Below are positions 33,740 to 42,212 of a stretch of 64,000 nt of DNA, piece after piece. The notes beneath the pieces are model-generated. The model worked only from the letters and a program-made list of their open reading frames with translations, was not told where the DNA came from and did not search any database. Each line of letters starts with the position of its first letter. Within the stretch, counting starts at the first letter, position 1. The stretch is from JANNYA01 sp031422315 (GTDB lineage Bacteria > Pseudomonadota > Gammaproteobacteria > Xanthomonadales > SZUA-5), in assembly GCA_031422315.1 (NCBI GenBank), contig JANOQN010000016.1, positions 75,184 through 139,183 of the forward strand, in the 5' to 3' direction. The position numbers and the translations under genes were made by a program.

Positions 33740-34133
33740 CCTTGAGCTCAAACGCGGCCTTGGGCTAACCGGCGTAAGCGCGCTTACGAGCTCCGCCACG
33801 CTGGTTTGCTGCGTTTTGCCAGCGGTTTTGGTCAGCGTTGGCGCTGGCGCTACTTTGGCAAGTTTAATCTCGCGCTTCCCGCAGCTGATTTGGCTGAGTC
33901 AGCATAAAGGGCTGGTATTTGGACTTGCTGGCATCTTGCTAATTGGCTCCGGCTGGGTAGTGCGGTGGCAGCGCAGCTTGCCATGCCCGGTAGATCCTAT
34001 TGCCGGCAGGCAGTGCGCAAGGCTTAGGCGGCTGAGCGTGTTGCTGTTTTGCTTTGCTTTATTGGCTTACAGCATCGCTGTGCTGTTTGCCTTTGTGATT
34101 CCTTTTATGAGGGCACCAATATGGATATTCTGA
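33732..34133 (+). CDS. MerT-like inner-membrane metal transport protein
   Basis: 133 residues from the ATG at 33732. Three hydrophobic segments; the first has vicinal cysteines in SATLVCCVLPAVLVSVGAGATLASL (about 20-45), matching the CC pair of MerT-type importers. A second Cys pair (SLPCPVDPIAGRQC) lies in the loop after helix 2, as in MerT. Its neighbours suggest copper or a similar thiophilic ion rather than mercury, since no merA or merR is present. The gene overlaps the upstream HMA gene by 8 bases and the downstream TolC-family gene by 13, a strongly coupled unit. Confidence 0.75.
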   Translation: MNNLELKRGLGLTGVSALTSSATLVCCVLPAVLVSVGAGATLASLISRFPQLIWLSQHKGLVFGLAGILLIGSGWVVRWQRSLPCPVDPIAGRQCARLRRLSVLLFCFALLAYSIAVLFAFVIPFMRAPIWIF

Positions 34134-35833
34134 AACTGATTCGTCTTAAGCATATCGCCGCAATCACCGCAGCGCTGGCGTTAACGGCGTGTGCCAGCAC
34201 GCCACATGATCGCGGTTCAGCGGCCATTGCCAGCACTATTGGCAAGCAATACCAAATCGCGGCACTGAGCGATGCCGCACCGAGCTGGCAAACGCCAAGC
34301 ACCGAAGCTGTGCTCACCCAAAGCCTAGCTACGCCGCTAAGTGCAGAGCAGGCGGTGCAAATCGCGCTGCGCAATAATCCGAAAATGCGCATGCTGTATG
34401 GCGAATTGGGGATTGCTCAGGCCGAATTACTAGACGCCACGCGCATCGAAAATCCGAGTTTTAATTGGACCCGGCTTAAATCCAACGAGAGCGGTTTGCC
34501 GCTGCTCACTTTTGGACTGTCGCAATCCGTGACCGATTTGTTGATGCTGGGCGCACGCCGAAAGCTGGCGACCGGCAATCTGCGGCGCAGCAGCCTTGAA
34601 ATTCAGGCGCAAGTAGCGGAGCTGATCTTTGACGCGGAAAGCGCCTACTGGCAGGCCGTCGGTGGGGAATCCGTGCGTGCGATGCGCGCACTCGTCGCGG
34701 AATCGGCAAAAACCAGCAGTGATTTGGCCGAGCGTTTTTTTAGCGCGGGCAATATCAACCGCGTGCAGCGTGCGCAAGAAAATGCGGCGGCAGCAGAAGC
34801 GCTTATTGCCCTGAAAACGGCGGAGCGCGACGCGCAAATGGCACGCGGTGAATTGGCGTTAATGCTAGGGCTGGACGCGACGGATACCCGGCTGCGCTTC
34901 GCCGCAAGCCTGCCGACGATTGCCAAAGCGGAGGACGCCGAGGCTGACCTACAGGCGCTAGCACAGAACCAGCGCGGTGATTTAGCCGCAGCGCGCGTCA
35001 ATGTAGCGCTGCTAACAACAATGTTGCGCAGCACCAAACGCTGGCGTTGGTTAGGCAGCTTTGAAATTGAAGGCGAGCGCGAGCGCGAAACCGACGGTGA
35101 AAAGCTGCGTGGTATTGGCTTTACCCTAGGGCTGCCGATTTTCAATCAGGGCCAAGGCCGCGTGCTGCATGCGCAAGCGTTGCTTGAGATCGCCACCGCA
35201 CAGCAAAGTCAACATGCGGCCAAAGTGCGCTCAGATGTGGCAATGGGCGTGGCAAAACTAGCCAGCCAGCGCGAAATTGTCAGCACCTATCGCGATGTGC
35301 AGGTGCCCGCACGTGAAGCCGCCGTGGCAGAGATGCAAAAGCGCTACAACTTCATGCTAGTCGGTGCATTTGAATTGTTAGTTGCCAAACAAGAAGAATA
35401 CGATGCGTATCAGGGCTATCTGGACTCGCTACGCGATTACTGGCTGGCTCGCAGCGAACTAAAGCGCAGCATTGGCGGCGAATTACCAAGCAGCCGCACC
35501 CTCGATTTATCCCAGAGCGTGGGCCTGCCCATGCAGCCCCAGGGTCAGTCTGAGGGTGGCACGCCGATGGATCATGGTGCTATGGATCACGGCTCAATGG
35601 ATCATGGTGCAATGGATCACGGCTCAATGGATCATGGTGCGCAAATAAATGCTGCGCCCACTCAGCAAAGCGCTATCCCAGAGGCTAATGGCACGCGATA
35701 CGTTTGCCCAATGCACGCGGATGTCACAAGCGACAAGCCGGGTGAATGCCCCATCTGCGGCATGGACCTTGAACCCAAAATCGAAAGCACCAAACCACAT
35801 CAGCATCAACCTAAAGCGGGAGAAACCCCATGA
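34121..35833 (+). CDS. TolC-family outer-membrane factor fused to MDHG repeats and a heavy-metal-binding domain
   Basis: 570 residues from the ATG at 34121 (GAGGG seven bases upstream). Lipoprotein signal ALALTACAS. Residues ~65-455 are an OEP/TolC protein of the CusC/CopB-efflux kind (long helices, e.g. EAVLTQSLATPLSAEQAVQIALRNNPKM and the second repeat). The C-terminal ~90 residues differ from ordinary OEPs: five MDHG(A/S) repeats (from 35567), then RYVCPMHADVTSDKPGECPICGMDLEP, the CPMHP-type heavy-metal-binding domain normally found on CusB or CopA. The tail would face the periplasm or outside and probably binds copper. The stop overlaps the multicopper oxidase start by 4 bases. Confidence 0.85.
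   Translation: MDILKLIRLKHIAAITAALALTACASTPHDRGSAAIASTIGKQYQIAALSDAAPSWQTPSTEAVLTQSLATPLSAEQAVQIALRNNPKMRMLYGELGIAQAELLDATRIENPSFNWTRLKSNESGLPLLTFGLSQSVTDLLMLGARRKLATGNLRRSSLEIQAQVAELIFDAESAYWQAVGGESVRAMRALVAESAKTSSDLAERFFSAGNINRVQRAQENAAAAEALIALKTAERDAQMARGELALMLGLDATDTRLRFAASLPTIAKAEDAEADLQALAQNQRGDLAAARVNVALLTTMLRSTKRWRWLGSFEIEGERERETDGEKLRGIGFTLGLPIFNQGQGRVLHAQALLEIATAQQSQHAAKVRSDVAMGVAKLASQREIVSTYRDVQVPAREAAVAEMQKRYNFMLVGAFELLVAKQEEYDAYQGYLDSLRDYWLARSELKRSIGGELPSSRTLDLSQSVGLPMQPQGQSEGGTPMDHGAMDHGSMDHGAMDHGSMDHGAQINAAPTQQSAIPEANGTRYVCPMHADVTSDKPGECPICGMDLEPKIESTKPHQHQPKAGETP
35567..35641 (+). repeat. Five 15-bp tandem repeats encoding MDHG(A/S)
   Basis: Units ATGGATCA(T/C)GG(T/C)(G/T)C(T/A) alternate in two versions, so the pattern is also a 30-bp repeat. 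They encode MDHGA-MDHGS-MDHGA-MDHGS-MDHGA inside the TolC-family gene. Met/Asp/His-rich repeats are a recurring copper-binding design in periplasmic proteins such as CopA/PcoA and CopB. Confidence 0.9.
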
Positions 35834-37227
35834 GCAATACCTCACACATCAACAGCCGTCGTCAATTTTTGACGCTCGCTGGTACTGCTGCGCTGACTGG
35901 CGTTGCCGCCAATGCCCTGGCGCAACAACATCAACATACGCCTGGCATGGATATGAAAGGCGCGGAAACACCTGGCCATGACACGGCAAGTCAAGCCACA
36001 GCGCCACCGGCAAAGATTAACGCGCAATCCAACCCGCGACCAGGCAAAACCTACACTCCGAACGGCTGGACCTTGCCTTATACAATGAACGGCGGCGTCA
36101 AAGAGTTCCACTTGGTCGCCGAACCGGTCGAGCACGAATTCGCCCCAGGCAGCAAAGCCAAACTCTGGGGCTATAACGGCTCCGCGCCCGGCCCCACGAT
36201 TGAGGCTAACGAAGGCGACCGCGTGCGCATCTTCGTGACTAATCACCTGCCGGAACCTACCAGCGTGCATTGGCATGGCCTGCTGCTGCCATCCGGCATG
36301 GATGGCGTCAGCGGCTTAAATCAAAAGAGCATCGAGCCCGGTGAAACTTATCAATATGAGTTCACACTGCGCCAATCAGGCAGCCACATGTATCACCCAC
36401 ATGCCGACGAAATGACGCAAATGGCGCTCGGCATGATGGGGCTTTTTATCATTCATCCGAAGGCAGGCGATCACATCGACCGGGATTTTGCGATCTTGCT
36501 GCACAACTTCGCGTTGCACCCCGGCACCTATCGGCCTGACCCCAGCGTAATGCAGGATTTTGATCTGTGGACGATGAATGGCAAAAGCTATCCCGCCATT
36601 GAGCCGCTCGTGTGCCGCACGCGCGAGCGGGTGCGTATTCGCGTCGGCAATCTATCCATGTGGAATCACCCGATACATTTGCATGGCCATATCTTTCAAG
36701 TCACCGGCAGTGACGGCAGCCGCTGGCCGCGCGCACAGTGGCGTAATGAGGTCACCGAGATTATTGGTGTGGGGCAAATGCGCGATATTGAGTTCGACGC
36801 GGTAGCCGGCGACTGGGCTTTCCACTGCCATATGAGTCACCACACCATGGGGCCGATGGGCCATGAAATTCCCAACACCTTAGGCGTAGATCAAGGCGGT
36901 GACCTGCCCGCGCGCATGCGTGCACAAGTTCCGGGCTTTATGGCGATGGGTGAAAACGGCATGAGCGAGCACCAAAAACACGTCGAAATGGGCCACATGC
37001 CCGGCCCAGAGAACACCCTGCCCATGATGACCGGCACCGGCCCGTTTGGAAACATCGAAATGGGCGGCATGTTCACCGTTGTCAAAGTGCGTGATGATGT
37101 CAAGCGCGGTGATTTTAGTGACCCAGGATGGCATCCATCCAGGCCTCAAGATGTTGCTAAACGCATTAGTACGGATCCTAACTTTGGTAAACCGGTGCGA
37201 CGGAACGCCGCTAGGGGCGCGTCATGA
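35830..37227 (+). CDS. Tat-exported multicopper oxidase
   Basis: 465 residues with twin-arginine signal NSRRQFLTLAGTAAL. All four copper-ligand blocks are present: HWHG (147-150), HPH (189-191), HPIHLHGH (280-287) and HCHMSHHTM (332-340), whose Cys and downstream His/Met form the type 1 site. Only about 465 residues, so the first and last cupredoxin domains are close together and the middle domain is reduced (about 205-260), as in short CopA-like laccases. The C-terminal 110 residues are Met/His-rich (GHMPGPENTLPMM). It probably oxidises Cu(I) to the less toxic Cu(II) in the periplasm. It overlaps both neighbours by 4 bases. Confidence 0.92.
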   Translation: MSNTSHINSRRQFLTLAGTAALTGVAANALAQQHQHTPGMDMKGAETPGHDTASQATAPPAKINAQSNPRPGKTYTPNGWTLPYTMNGGVKEFHLVAEPVEHEFAPGSKAKLWGYNGSAPGPTIEANEGDRVRIFVTNHLPEPTSVHWHGLLLPSGMDGVSGLNQKSIEPGETYQYEFTLRQSGSHMYHPHADEMTQMALGMMGLFIIHPKAGDHIDRDFAILLHNFALHPGTYRPDPSVMQDFDLWTMNGKSYPAIEPLVCRTRERVRIRVGNLSMWNHPIHLHGHIFQVTGSDGSRWPRAQWRNEVTEIIGVGQMRDIEFDAVAGDWAFHCHMSHHTMGPMGHEIPNTLGVDQGGDLPARMRAQVPGFMAMGENGMSEHQKHVEMGHMPGPENTLPMMTGTGPFGNIEMGGMFTVVKVRDDVKRGDFSDPGWHPSRPQDVAKRISTDPNFGKPVRRNAARGAS

Positions 37228-37931
37228 AACGAGTAAAATTAGGCCTAGTTGCCGCTGCCATCGCCGGGGTTGGCGGCGGCGCATTTGTCTATTTTGGTGC
37301 CTTCAATATTGCTGCCGATGACCCGCATTGGGGCATCACCAATCGCATGCTGGAATTGGTACGAAATCGCTCAATCGCGGTTCGTGCGAGCGGGCTTGTG
37401 GTGCCGGATTTGCAGGATGCTAAACAGATTAGCTCGGGGGCAGGCAACTACAATTCCATGTGCGCCAGTTGCCATTTAGCGCCGGGCATGGGTGAAACGG
37501 AGCTGAGTTTAGGGCTCTATCCCACGCCACCGAGCTACAAAATGATGGCCGAGTTCGATCCAAAAACATCGTTTTGGGCGATCAAGCACGGCATCAAAAT
37601 GACAGGTATGCCGGCTTGGGGCAAAAGCATGCAAGACCAATACATCTGGGGCATGGTGGCATTTTTGCAAAAGCTGCCGACACTGAGCGCGTTGGAGTAC
37701 GAAGAAGCAATTCGCACCAGCCCCGGCCATCAACACGGCGGCGGTGAAACTGCGCCGCACGGCGAACACAGCATGGACGCAAATGCTATGTCGGATATGC
37801 CCGGTATGCAGGATGAGCAAGCTGACCAAAACTCAGATCAGCGCTCATCGTTTGAACCACCCGAAGATCCGATGGCGCAGCCGGAGCAGGCCACTGCGCC
37901 GCAGGATGAACACACCGATCACACCCACTAA
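37224..37931 (+). CDS. Membrane-anchored cytochrome c with His-rich tail
   Basis: 235 residues. One N-terminal hydrophobic helix (AAAIAGVGGGAFVYFGAF) anchors a class I cytochrome c domain with CASCH (80-84), preceding GNYNSMC and followed by the sixth-ligand region MTGMPAWGKSM (about 130). Residues ~170-235 are a low-complexity tail rich in His, Met, Glu and Asp (HQHGGGETAPHGEHSMD), likely metal-binding. Placed directly after the multicopper oxidase with a 4-base overlap, it may accept electrons from copper oxidation and pass them to the respiratory chain; this coupling is inference. Confidence 0.88.
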   Translation: MKRVKLGLVAAAIAGVGGGAFVYFGAFNIAADDPHWGITNRMLELVRNRSIAVRASGLVVPDLQDAKQISSGAGNYNSMCASCHLAPGMGETELSLGLYPTPPSYKMMAEFDPKTSFWAIKHGIKMTGMPAWGKSMQDQYIWGMVAFLQKLPTLSALEYEEAIRTSPGHQHGGGETAPHGEHSMDANAMSDMPGMQDEQADQNSDQRSSFEPPEDPMAQPEQATAPQDEHTDHTH

Positions 37932-37960
37932 CCCTCAAACAAAATCACTAAGGAACTTCA

Positions 37961-38476
37961 ATGAAACTCAAATTATCTATCGCACTGTTCGCCGCACTGG
38001 CAGCTACGCAGCTGCACGCCCACAACGGTGAAGATCACAGCAAAGCCGCCATGACTGGTGGGCGTGATGTCAGCAAAGCGGTGCTCAACGTCGCAGCAAA
38101 CGCGGCCGCGCCGGTCGCAGTCGTCGAGCGCTTTTCCGCCGCACTGGCAGCCGGAGATCTAGCTAAAGTCGGCGCGGAGCTTGACGCCAACGTCGTTATT
38201 TTAGAAAGCGGCGGCGCCGAGCGCAGCAGTGCGCAATATCTCGCAGGCCACGCAAAAAGTGATGCTACTTTTTTAAAAACTGCGCACATTATGCTGAAAA
38301 ATCGCACCGCTGTGGCCACCGCCGAATTGGCTTGGGTTGCCAGCGAAAGCGAAATCCACACGATGCGAGCGGACAAGATGCTGACTATTTTGTCGACCGA
38401 AACCATGGTGCTGAAGAAAGTCGGTGCAGCGTGGAAAATCGCGCATATCCATTGGTCTTCGAAGGCAAAAAAGTAG
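37961..38476 (+). CDS. Exported NTF2-like (SnoaL/DUF4440) protein
   Basis: 171 residues. Signal peptide KLKLSIALFAALAATQLHA followed immediately by HNGEDHSK, a His-rich mature N-terminus. The rest fits an NTF2-like fold: VVERFSAALAAGDLAKVGAELDANVVILESGG, a YLAGHAKSDATFL helix, and a final VLKKVGAAWKIAHIHWSSK strand. NTF2-like proteins of this type recur at the end of copper-resistance operons; their action is unknown. It starts 29 bases after the cytochrome stop and ends the plus-strand copper operon. Confidence 0.8.
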   Translation: MKLKLSIALFAALAATQLHAHNGEDHSKAAMTGGRDVSKAVLNVAANAAAPVAVVERFSAALAAGDLAKVGAELDANVVILESGGAERSSAQYLAGHAKSDATFLKTAHIMLKNRTAVATAELAWVASESEIHTMRADKMLTILSTETMVLKKVGAAWKIAHIHWSSKAKK

Positions 38477-38538
38477 CCTATCAACCGTATGCGAAACGTC
38501 GGTGTTCAATACCAGGCGCTTCGTTCGCTGCGCTCGCG

Positions 38539-40887
38539 TTAAATCTTCGCTCCCCGCAAGCGCAGCGCATTGCTGATCACCGACACCGAACTTAGGCTCA
38601 TCGCCAGCGCGGCAATCATCGGGGACAGCAGCCAGCCGGTGAATGGGAAAAGTACGCCCGCTGCAAGCGGCACACCCAGCGCGTTGTAGACGAACGCGAA
38701 CGCGAGATTTTGCTTCATATTGCGAATGGTGGCGTGCGATAAACCGCGCGCGGTGGCGATGCCGCGCAAATCGCCTTTGACCAGTGTGACTTGGGCGCTA
38801 TTGATGGCTACATCGGTGCCGGTGCCCATTGCAATGCCGATATCCGCTTTCGCTAGCGCGGGCGCGTCGTTTATGCCATCACCGGCCATTGCAACGATCT
38901 TGCCTTCGGCCTGCAGCTGGGTGACTAGCGCCAGCTTGTCGGCGGGTTTTACGTCGCCGTGGATCTCATCAATACCGAGCGTCGTGCCGACCGTTTTTGC
39001 GGTCGCAAGGCCATCGCCGGTCGCCATGATTACGCGAATGCCAGCGGCCTTTAGCTGCGCTAAGGCCTCCGGCGTGCTCGACTTGATCGGATCTGACACC
39101 GCGAGCAGACCGGCTAGCGTACCGTTCGCGGCCATCAGCATGACGCTGGCACCTTCAAGGCGCAAGCGCTCGGCATGCTCCGCCAGTGCGGTTATGTCAA
39201 CCCCCAGCTGCTGCATCAATGTGCTGTTACCTAGCGCTAGCGGTAAGCCTTCAACTTCGCCGCGCACGCCTATGCCGGTGCTTGATTCAAAGTTTTTCAC
39301 TTTCGCTAGCGCCACGCCTGCACTGCGTGCGGCCTTAACGATTGCATCTGCCAAGGGATGCTCGCTGCCTTGATCTAAGCTTGCGGCAAGCCGCAATACG
39401 TCGGCATCCGTGTAAGCGCCTACACCCATGGCACGATCAAAAACCGGTTTGCCCATCGTCAAGGTGCCGGTTTTATCGACAATCAAGGTGTCAATCTTGG
39501 CGAAATTTTCAATCGCGGCGGCATCGCGAAACAATACGCCGTGCGAAGCGCCGCGCCCGGTGGCGACCATAATCGACATCGGTGTGGCTAAGCCCAAAGC
39601 ACACGGGCAGGCAATAATCAGCACCGCAACTGCATTGACTAATCCATACACCCAGCCTTGCGGGTAGCCAGAAAAACCCCATGCGAAAAATGTGATCAGC
39701 GCGATCGCTAGCACGCTCAGAACAAAGTATCCAGCGACTTGATCCGCCATGCGCTGCATGGGCGCTTTCGAGCGCTGCGCGCCCAGCACCAGCTGCACAA
39801 TTTGCGCGAGCATGGTGTCGGAGCCGATTCGCTCGGCGCGCATGATCAGCGCGCCCGAAGTATTGAGCGTGGCGCCAATGAGCTTGTCACCGACGCGTTT
39901 GCTGACCGGCATCGGTTCGCCGGTCAACATCGATTCGTTTATTGCACTGCTTCCCTTTTCAACCACGCCATCGACCGGAACGGTTTCGCCCGGGCGCACC
40001 CGCAGGCGATCGCCAACGTGAACGTGGGTCAGCGGAATATCTTCTTCTGCACCGTTTGCGGTGATTCTGCGCGCGGTTTTAGGGCTGAGCGCAAGCAAAG
40101 ATTTGATCGCGGCAGAGGTTTGTGCGCGCGCTTTAAGCTCCAATATTTGCCCCAGCAAGGTCAATGAAATAATCACCGCCGCCGCTTCAAAGTACACCGC
40201 TACTCGGCCCATCGACACAAAAGCTGCGGGAAATATCTGCGGTGCTAAGGTCGCGACTACGCTGTAAACAAACGCCGCGCCGGTGCCTAAACTTATCAAG
40301 GTCCACATATTTGGGCTGCGATTTCGCACCGATTGCCAGCCGCGCTGAAAAAATGGCCAGCCTGCCCACAGCACAATCGGCACGCTCAGTACCAGCTCAA
40401 TCCAACTTTGCGTGCGCATATCAAACCACTGTAAGGAATGGCCAAACATCGCCAGCGTGGTGACGATCACCGTCAATGGCAAAGTGGCCCAAAAGCGCCG
40501 ACTAAAACTACTCAGTTCGGGGCTGCCTTGCGCATCCAAGTCGGGCAATTCTGGCTCCAGCGACATGCCACATTTCGGGCAATTGCCCGGTTGGTTGACA
40601 CGAATTTCCGGGTGCATTGGGCAGGTGTAGATCGCTCCGGCCGGCTCCGCAATTGCGCTTGCTACCGGTTGGATGCTCTCCCGTTCCAAATAGCTTGACG
40701 GATTGACCGCAAATTTGGCTTTGCAGCCCGCGCTGCAAAAATAGTAGCTTTGATTCTCAAATACCTGTGCGTGCACTGATTGCGCCGTCACGGTCATTTT
40801 GCAGACCGGATCGCGCAGGGGTGGCGCGTCCAACTGCATTTCGCTTGTGGCGTCGTTTGCTTCGTGCGCAGCGCTATGTGGGTTCAC
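38539..40887 (-). CDS. copA: P1B-type copper-exporting ATPase with YHS and metal-binding N-terminal domains
   Basis: 782 residues from the GTG at 40887, which has GGAG seven bases upstream; the frame is open to an ATG at 40986 with no ribosome site. N-terminal regions: a YHS-type domain (LRDPVCKMTV...YYFCSAGCKAKF) and a CPMHP/CPKCGM heavy-metal-binding domain, replacing the classical HMA CxxC domains. Core: actuator TGEP, ion-binding CPC in IIACPCALGLATP, phosphorylated Asp in VDKTGTLTMG, the SEHPLADAI nucleotide loop and GDGINDAPALAKADIGIAMGTGTDVA. It pumps Cu+ from cytoplasm to periplasm, where the oxidase and cytochrome of the opposite-strand operon act. No CueR-like regulator gene is visible nearby. 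Confidence 0.93.
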   Translation of the reverse strand: MNPHSAAHEANDATSEMQLDAPPLRDPVCKMTVTAQSVHAQVFENQSYYFCSAGCKAKFAVNPSSYLERESIQPVASAIAEPAGAIYTCPMHPEIRVNQPGNCPKCGMSLEPELPDLDAQGSPELSSFSRRFWATLPLTVIVTTLAMFGHSLQWFDMRTQSWIELVLSVPIVLWAGWPFFQRGWQSVRNRSPNMWTLISLGTGAAFVYSVVATLAPQIFPAAFVSMGRVAVYFEAAAVIISLTLLGQILELKARAQTSAAIKSLLALSPKTARRITANGAEEDIPLTHVHVGDRLRVRPGETVPVDGVVEKGSSAINESMLTGEPMPVSKRVGDKLIGATLNTSGALIMRAERIGSDTMLAQIVQLVLGAQRSKAPMQRMADQVAGYFVLSVLAIALITFFAWGFSGYPQGWVYGLVNAVAVLIIACPCALGLATPMSIMVATGRGASHGVLFRDAAAIENFAKIDTLIVDKTGTLTMGKPVFDRAMGVGAYTDADVLRLAASLDQGSEHPLADAIVKAARSAGVALAKVKNFESSTGIGVRGEVEGLPLALGNSTLMQQLGVDITALAEHAERLRLEGASVMLMAANGTLAGLLAVSDPIKSSTPEALAQLKAAGIRVIMATGDGLATAKTVGTTLGIDEIHGDVKPADKLALVTQLQAEGKIVAMAGDGINDAPALAKADIGIAMGTGTDVAINSAQVTLVKGDLRGIATARGLSHATIRNMKQNLAFAFVYNALGVPLAAGVLFPFTGWLLSPMIAALAMSLSSVSVISNALRLRGAKI

Positions 40888-41131
40888 CGTTTCGCTCCAA
40901 GAATCATTTTCTTCATTTTCAGCAGCTGATAACCACCAGTCTGTGCGCTGACGCGTCTTCAGATTTAATAGTTGCTGGCCTACCATCAATTTTGGCCGTT
41001 TTTATGGGTGGCGGTGCTTTCAAATCGTATAAAGCTAAATCAGCCGATAGCGCGATACCGAACAGCGCGGTCGAAGCTGTAGGCGCACGTTGCTGCTGGC
41101 CGAATCCTCGGCTGATTATCAGGATTTATTT

Positions 41132-41554
41132 ATGAGAAACAGAATGCTGCAATTGAGTCGCGCAATTTGTCTTTCCCTGCTGGCAAGTGCAGCTGGGCTC
41201 AGCATCGCGAATGCGGCTACCCCGGCAGCAACGCCACCCATGTCGCACGGAGACATGAAGGGTATGGACATGAAAGGTATGGATATGAAGGGCATGGGCA
41301 TGATGGGTTCGTCGGATATGAAAGCGCACATGATGAAATCTATGCAAGGCATGCAAAGCATGACCATGACCGGGAATGCGGATAAAGACTTCGCTTCAAT
41401 GATGCGCATGCATCACCAATGCGCCGTTGAAATGTCGCAAATGCAGCTTGCTAATGGTAAAAGCCCTGAAATGAAAGCAATGGCGACGAAAATAATCGCC
41501 TCACAGAAAAAAGAAATTGCAAAGTTTGATGCCTGGATAGCCAAACAAAAATAA
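41132..41554 (+). CDS. DUF305 family Met-rich exported protein
   Basis: 140 residues from the ATG at 41132 (AGGA seven bases upstream). Signal peptide to about 28. A Met/Lys/Gly/Asp-rich stretch of three DMKGM units (41255-41299) precedes a DUF305 helix pair: DKDFASMMRMHHQCAVEMSQMQL (about 86-108), then MATKIIASQKKEIAKFDAW. The family consensus is MxxHHxGA; here the Gly is Cys (MHHQCA). DUF305 proteins are periplasmic and recur next to copper genes, where Met and His are likely ligands. The gene is divergent from copA. Confidence 0.85.
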   Translation: MRNRMLQLSRAICLSLLASAAGLSIANAATPAATPPMSHGDMKGMDMKGMDMKGMGMMGSSDMKAHMMKSMQGMQSMTMTGNADKDFASMMRMHHQCAVEMSQMQLANGKSPEMKAMATKIIASQKKEIAKFDAWIAKQK

Positions 41555-41678
41555 ATGTTGTGATGGTCCGGGTGCGGTTTGGCTGCAAGCGTCGCCGATT
41601 CGAAGTTATTCCGAATCTGTAAGCACCAAGCCGTTAACCTGATTCTCAATTCAAACCAGCAGTCGTTTTGGATTTCCT

Positions 41679-42152
41679 ATGCAGACAAGCAGTTTGGCCA
41701 GCTCAAGCCTATGGCTCAATTCAATTCGCTTTTATGTTTTGCTCGTTACGCTGCTGAATGGCGTTTGGGAAACCCTGCAGATGCCGCTGTACACCCTTTG
41801 GCAAGACGGCAGCGCGGGCGAGATTGTGTTTGCGCTGGCGCATTGCACGCTTGGCGATGCCATGATCGCAAGCTTAAGTTTGTTGCTAGCGCTGAGCTGT
41901 TTCGGAAACGGCGCTTGGCCACAGAAGCGATTCCGAGCAGTTGCCATTAGCGCAATTTTTATAGGTGTTTGCTACACCATTTATAGCGAATGGCACAACA
42001 CGACGGTCAGCAAAAGCTGGGCATACACGGCGTCTATGCCTAGCGTATTGGGAATTGGATTGGCACCGATTGCGCAGTGGCTTATAGTGCCAAGTGCGGC
42101 ACTATGGTGGACCCGATTTCGCTATGCTCGTTTACCAACGCCAGATGCATAG
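41679..42152 (+). CDS. Four-helix membrane protein of unknown function
   Basis: 157 residues with about four membrane helices. A striking N-terminal motif NGVWETLQMPLYTLW (about 27-41) and EWHNTTVSKSWAYTASMPSV (about 103-122) with conserved-looking polar residues are shared by uncharacterised membrane proteins found near cytochrome and copper loci in other proteobacteria, but I cannot name the family. It lies between the DUF305 protein and the ATP-grasp-like gene with about 125 and 60 bases on each side. No function inferred. Confidence 0.6.
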   Translation: MQTSSLASSSLWLNSIRFYVLLVTLLNGVWETLQMPLYTLWQDGSAGEIVFALAHCTLGDAMIASLSLLLALSCFGNGAWPQKRFRAVAISAIFIGVCYTIYSEWHNTTVSKSWAYTASMPSVLGIGLAPIAQWLIVPSAALWWTRFRYARLPTPDA

Positions 42153-42212
42153 GGCTTTAACCTAGGCGTATTGTGTGCCACCAAAATTTTACGGATTTCC
42201 TGAGTCAATCCT

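Noticed and set aside
41597..41617. GATTCG-9-CGAATC inverted repeat after the DUF305 gene
   Set aside because: Six-base arms with a long spacer are expected by chance, and no promoter element is associated.
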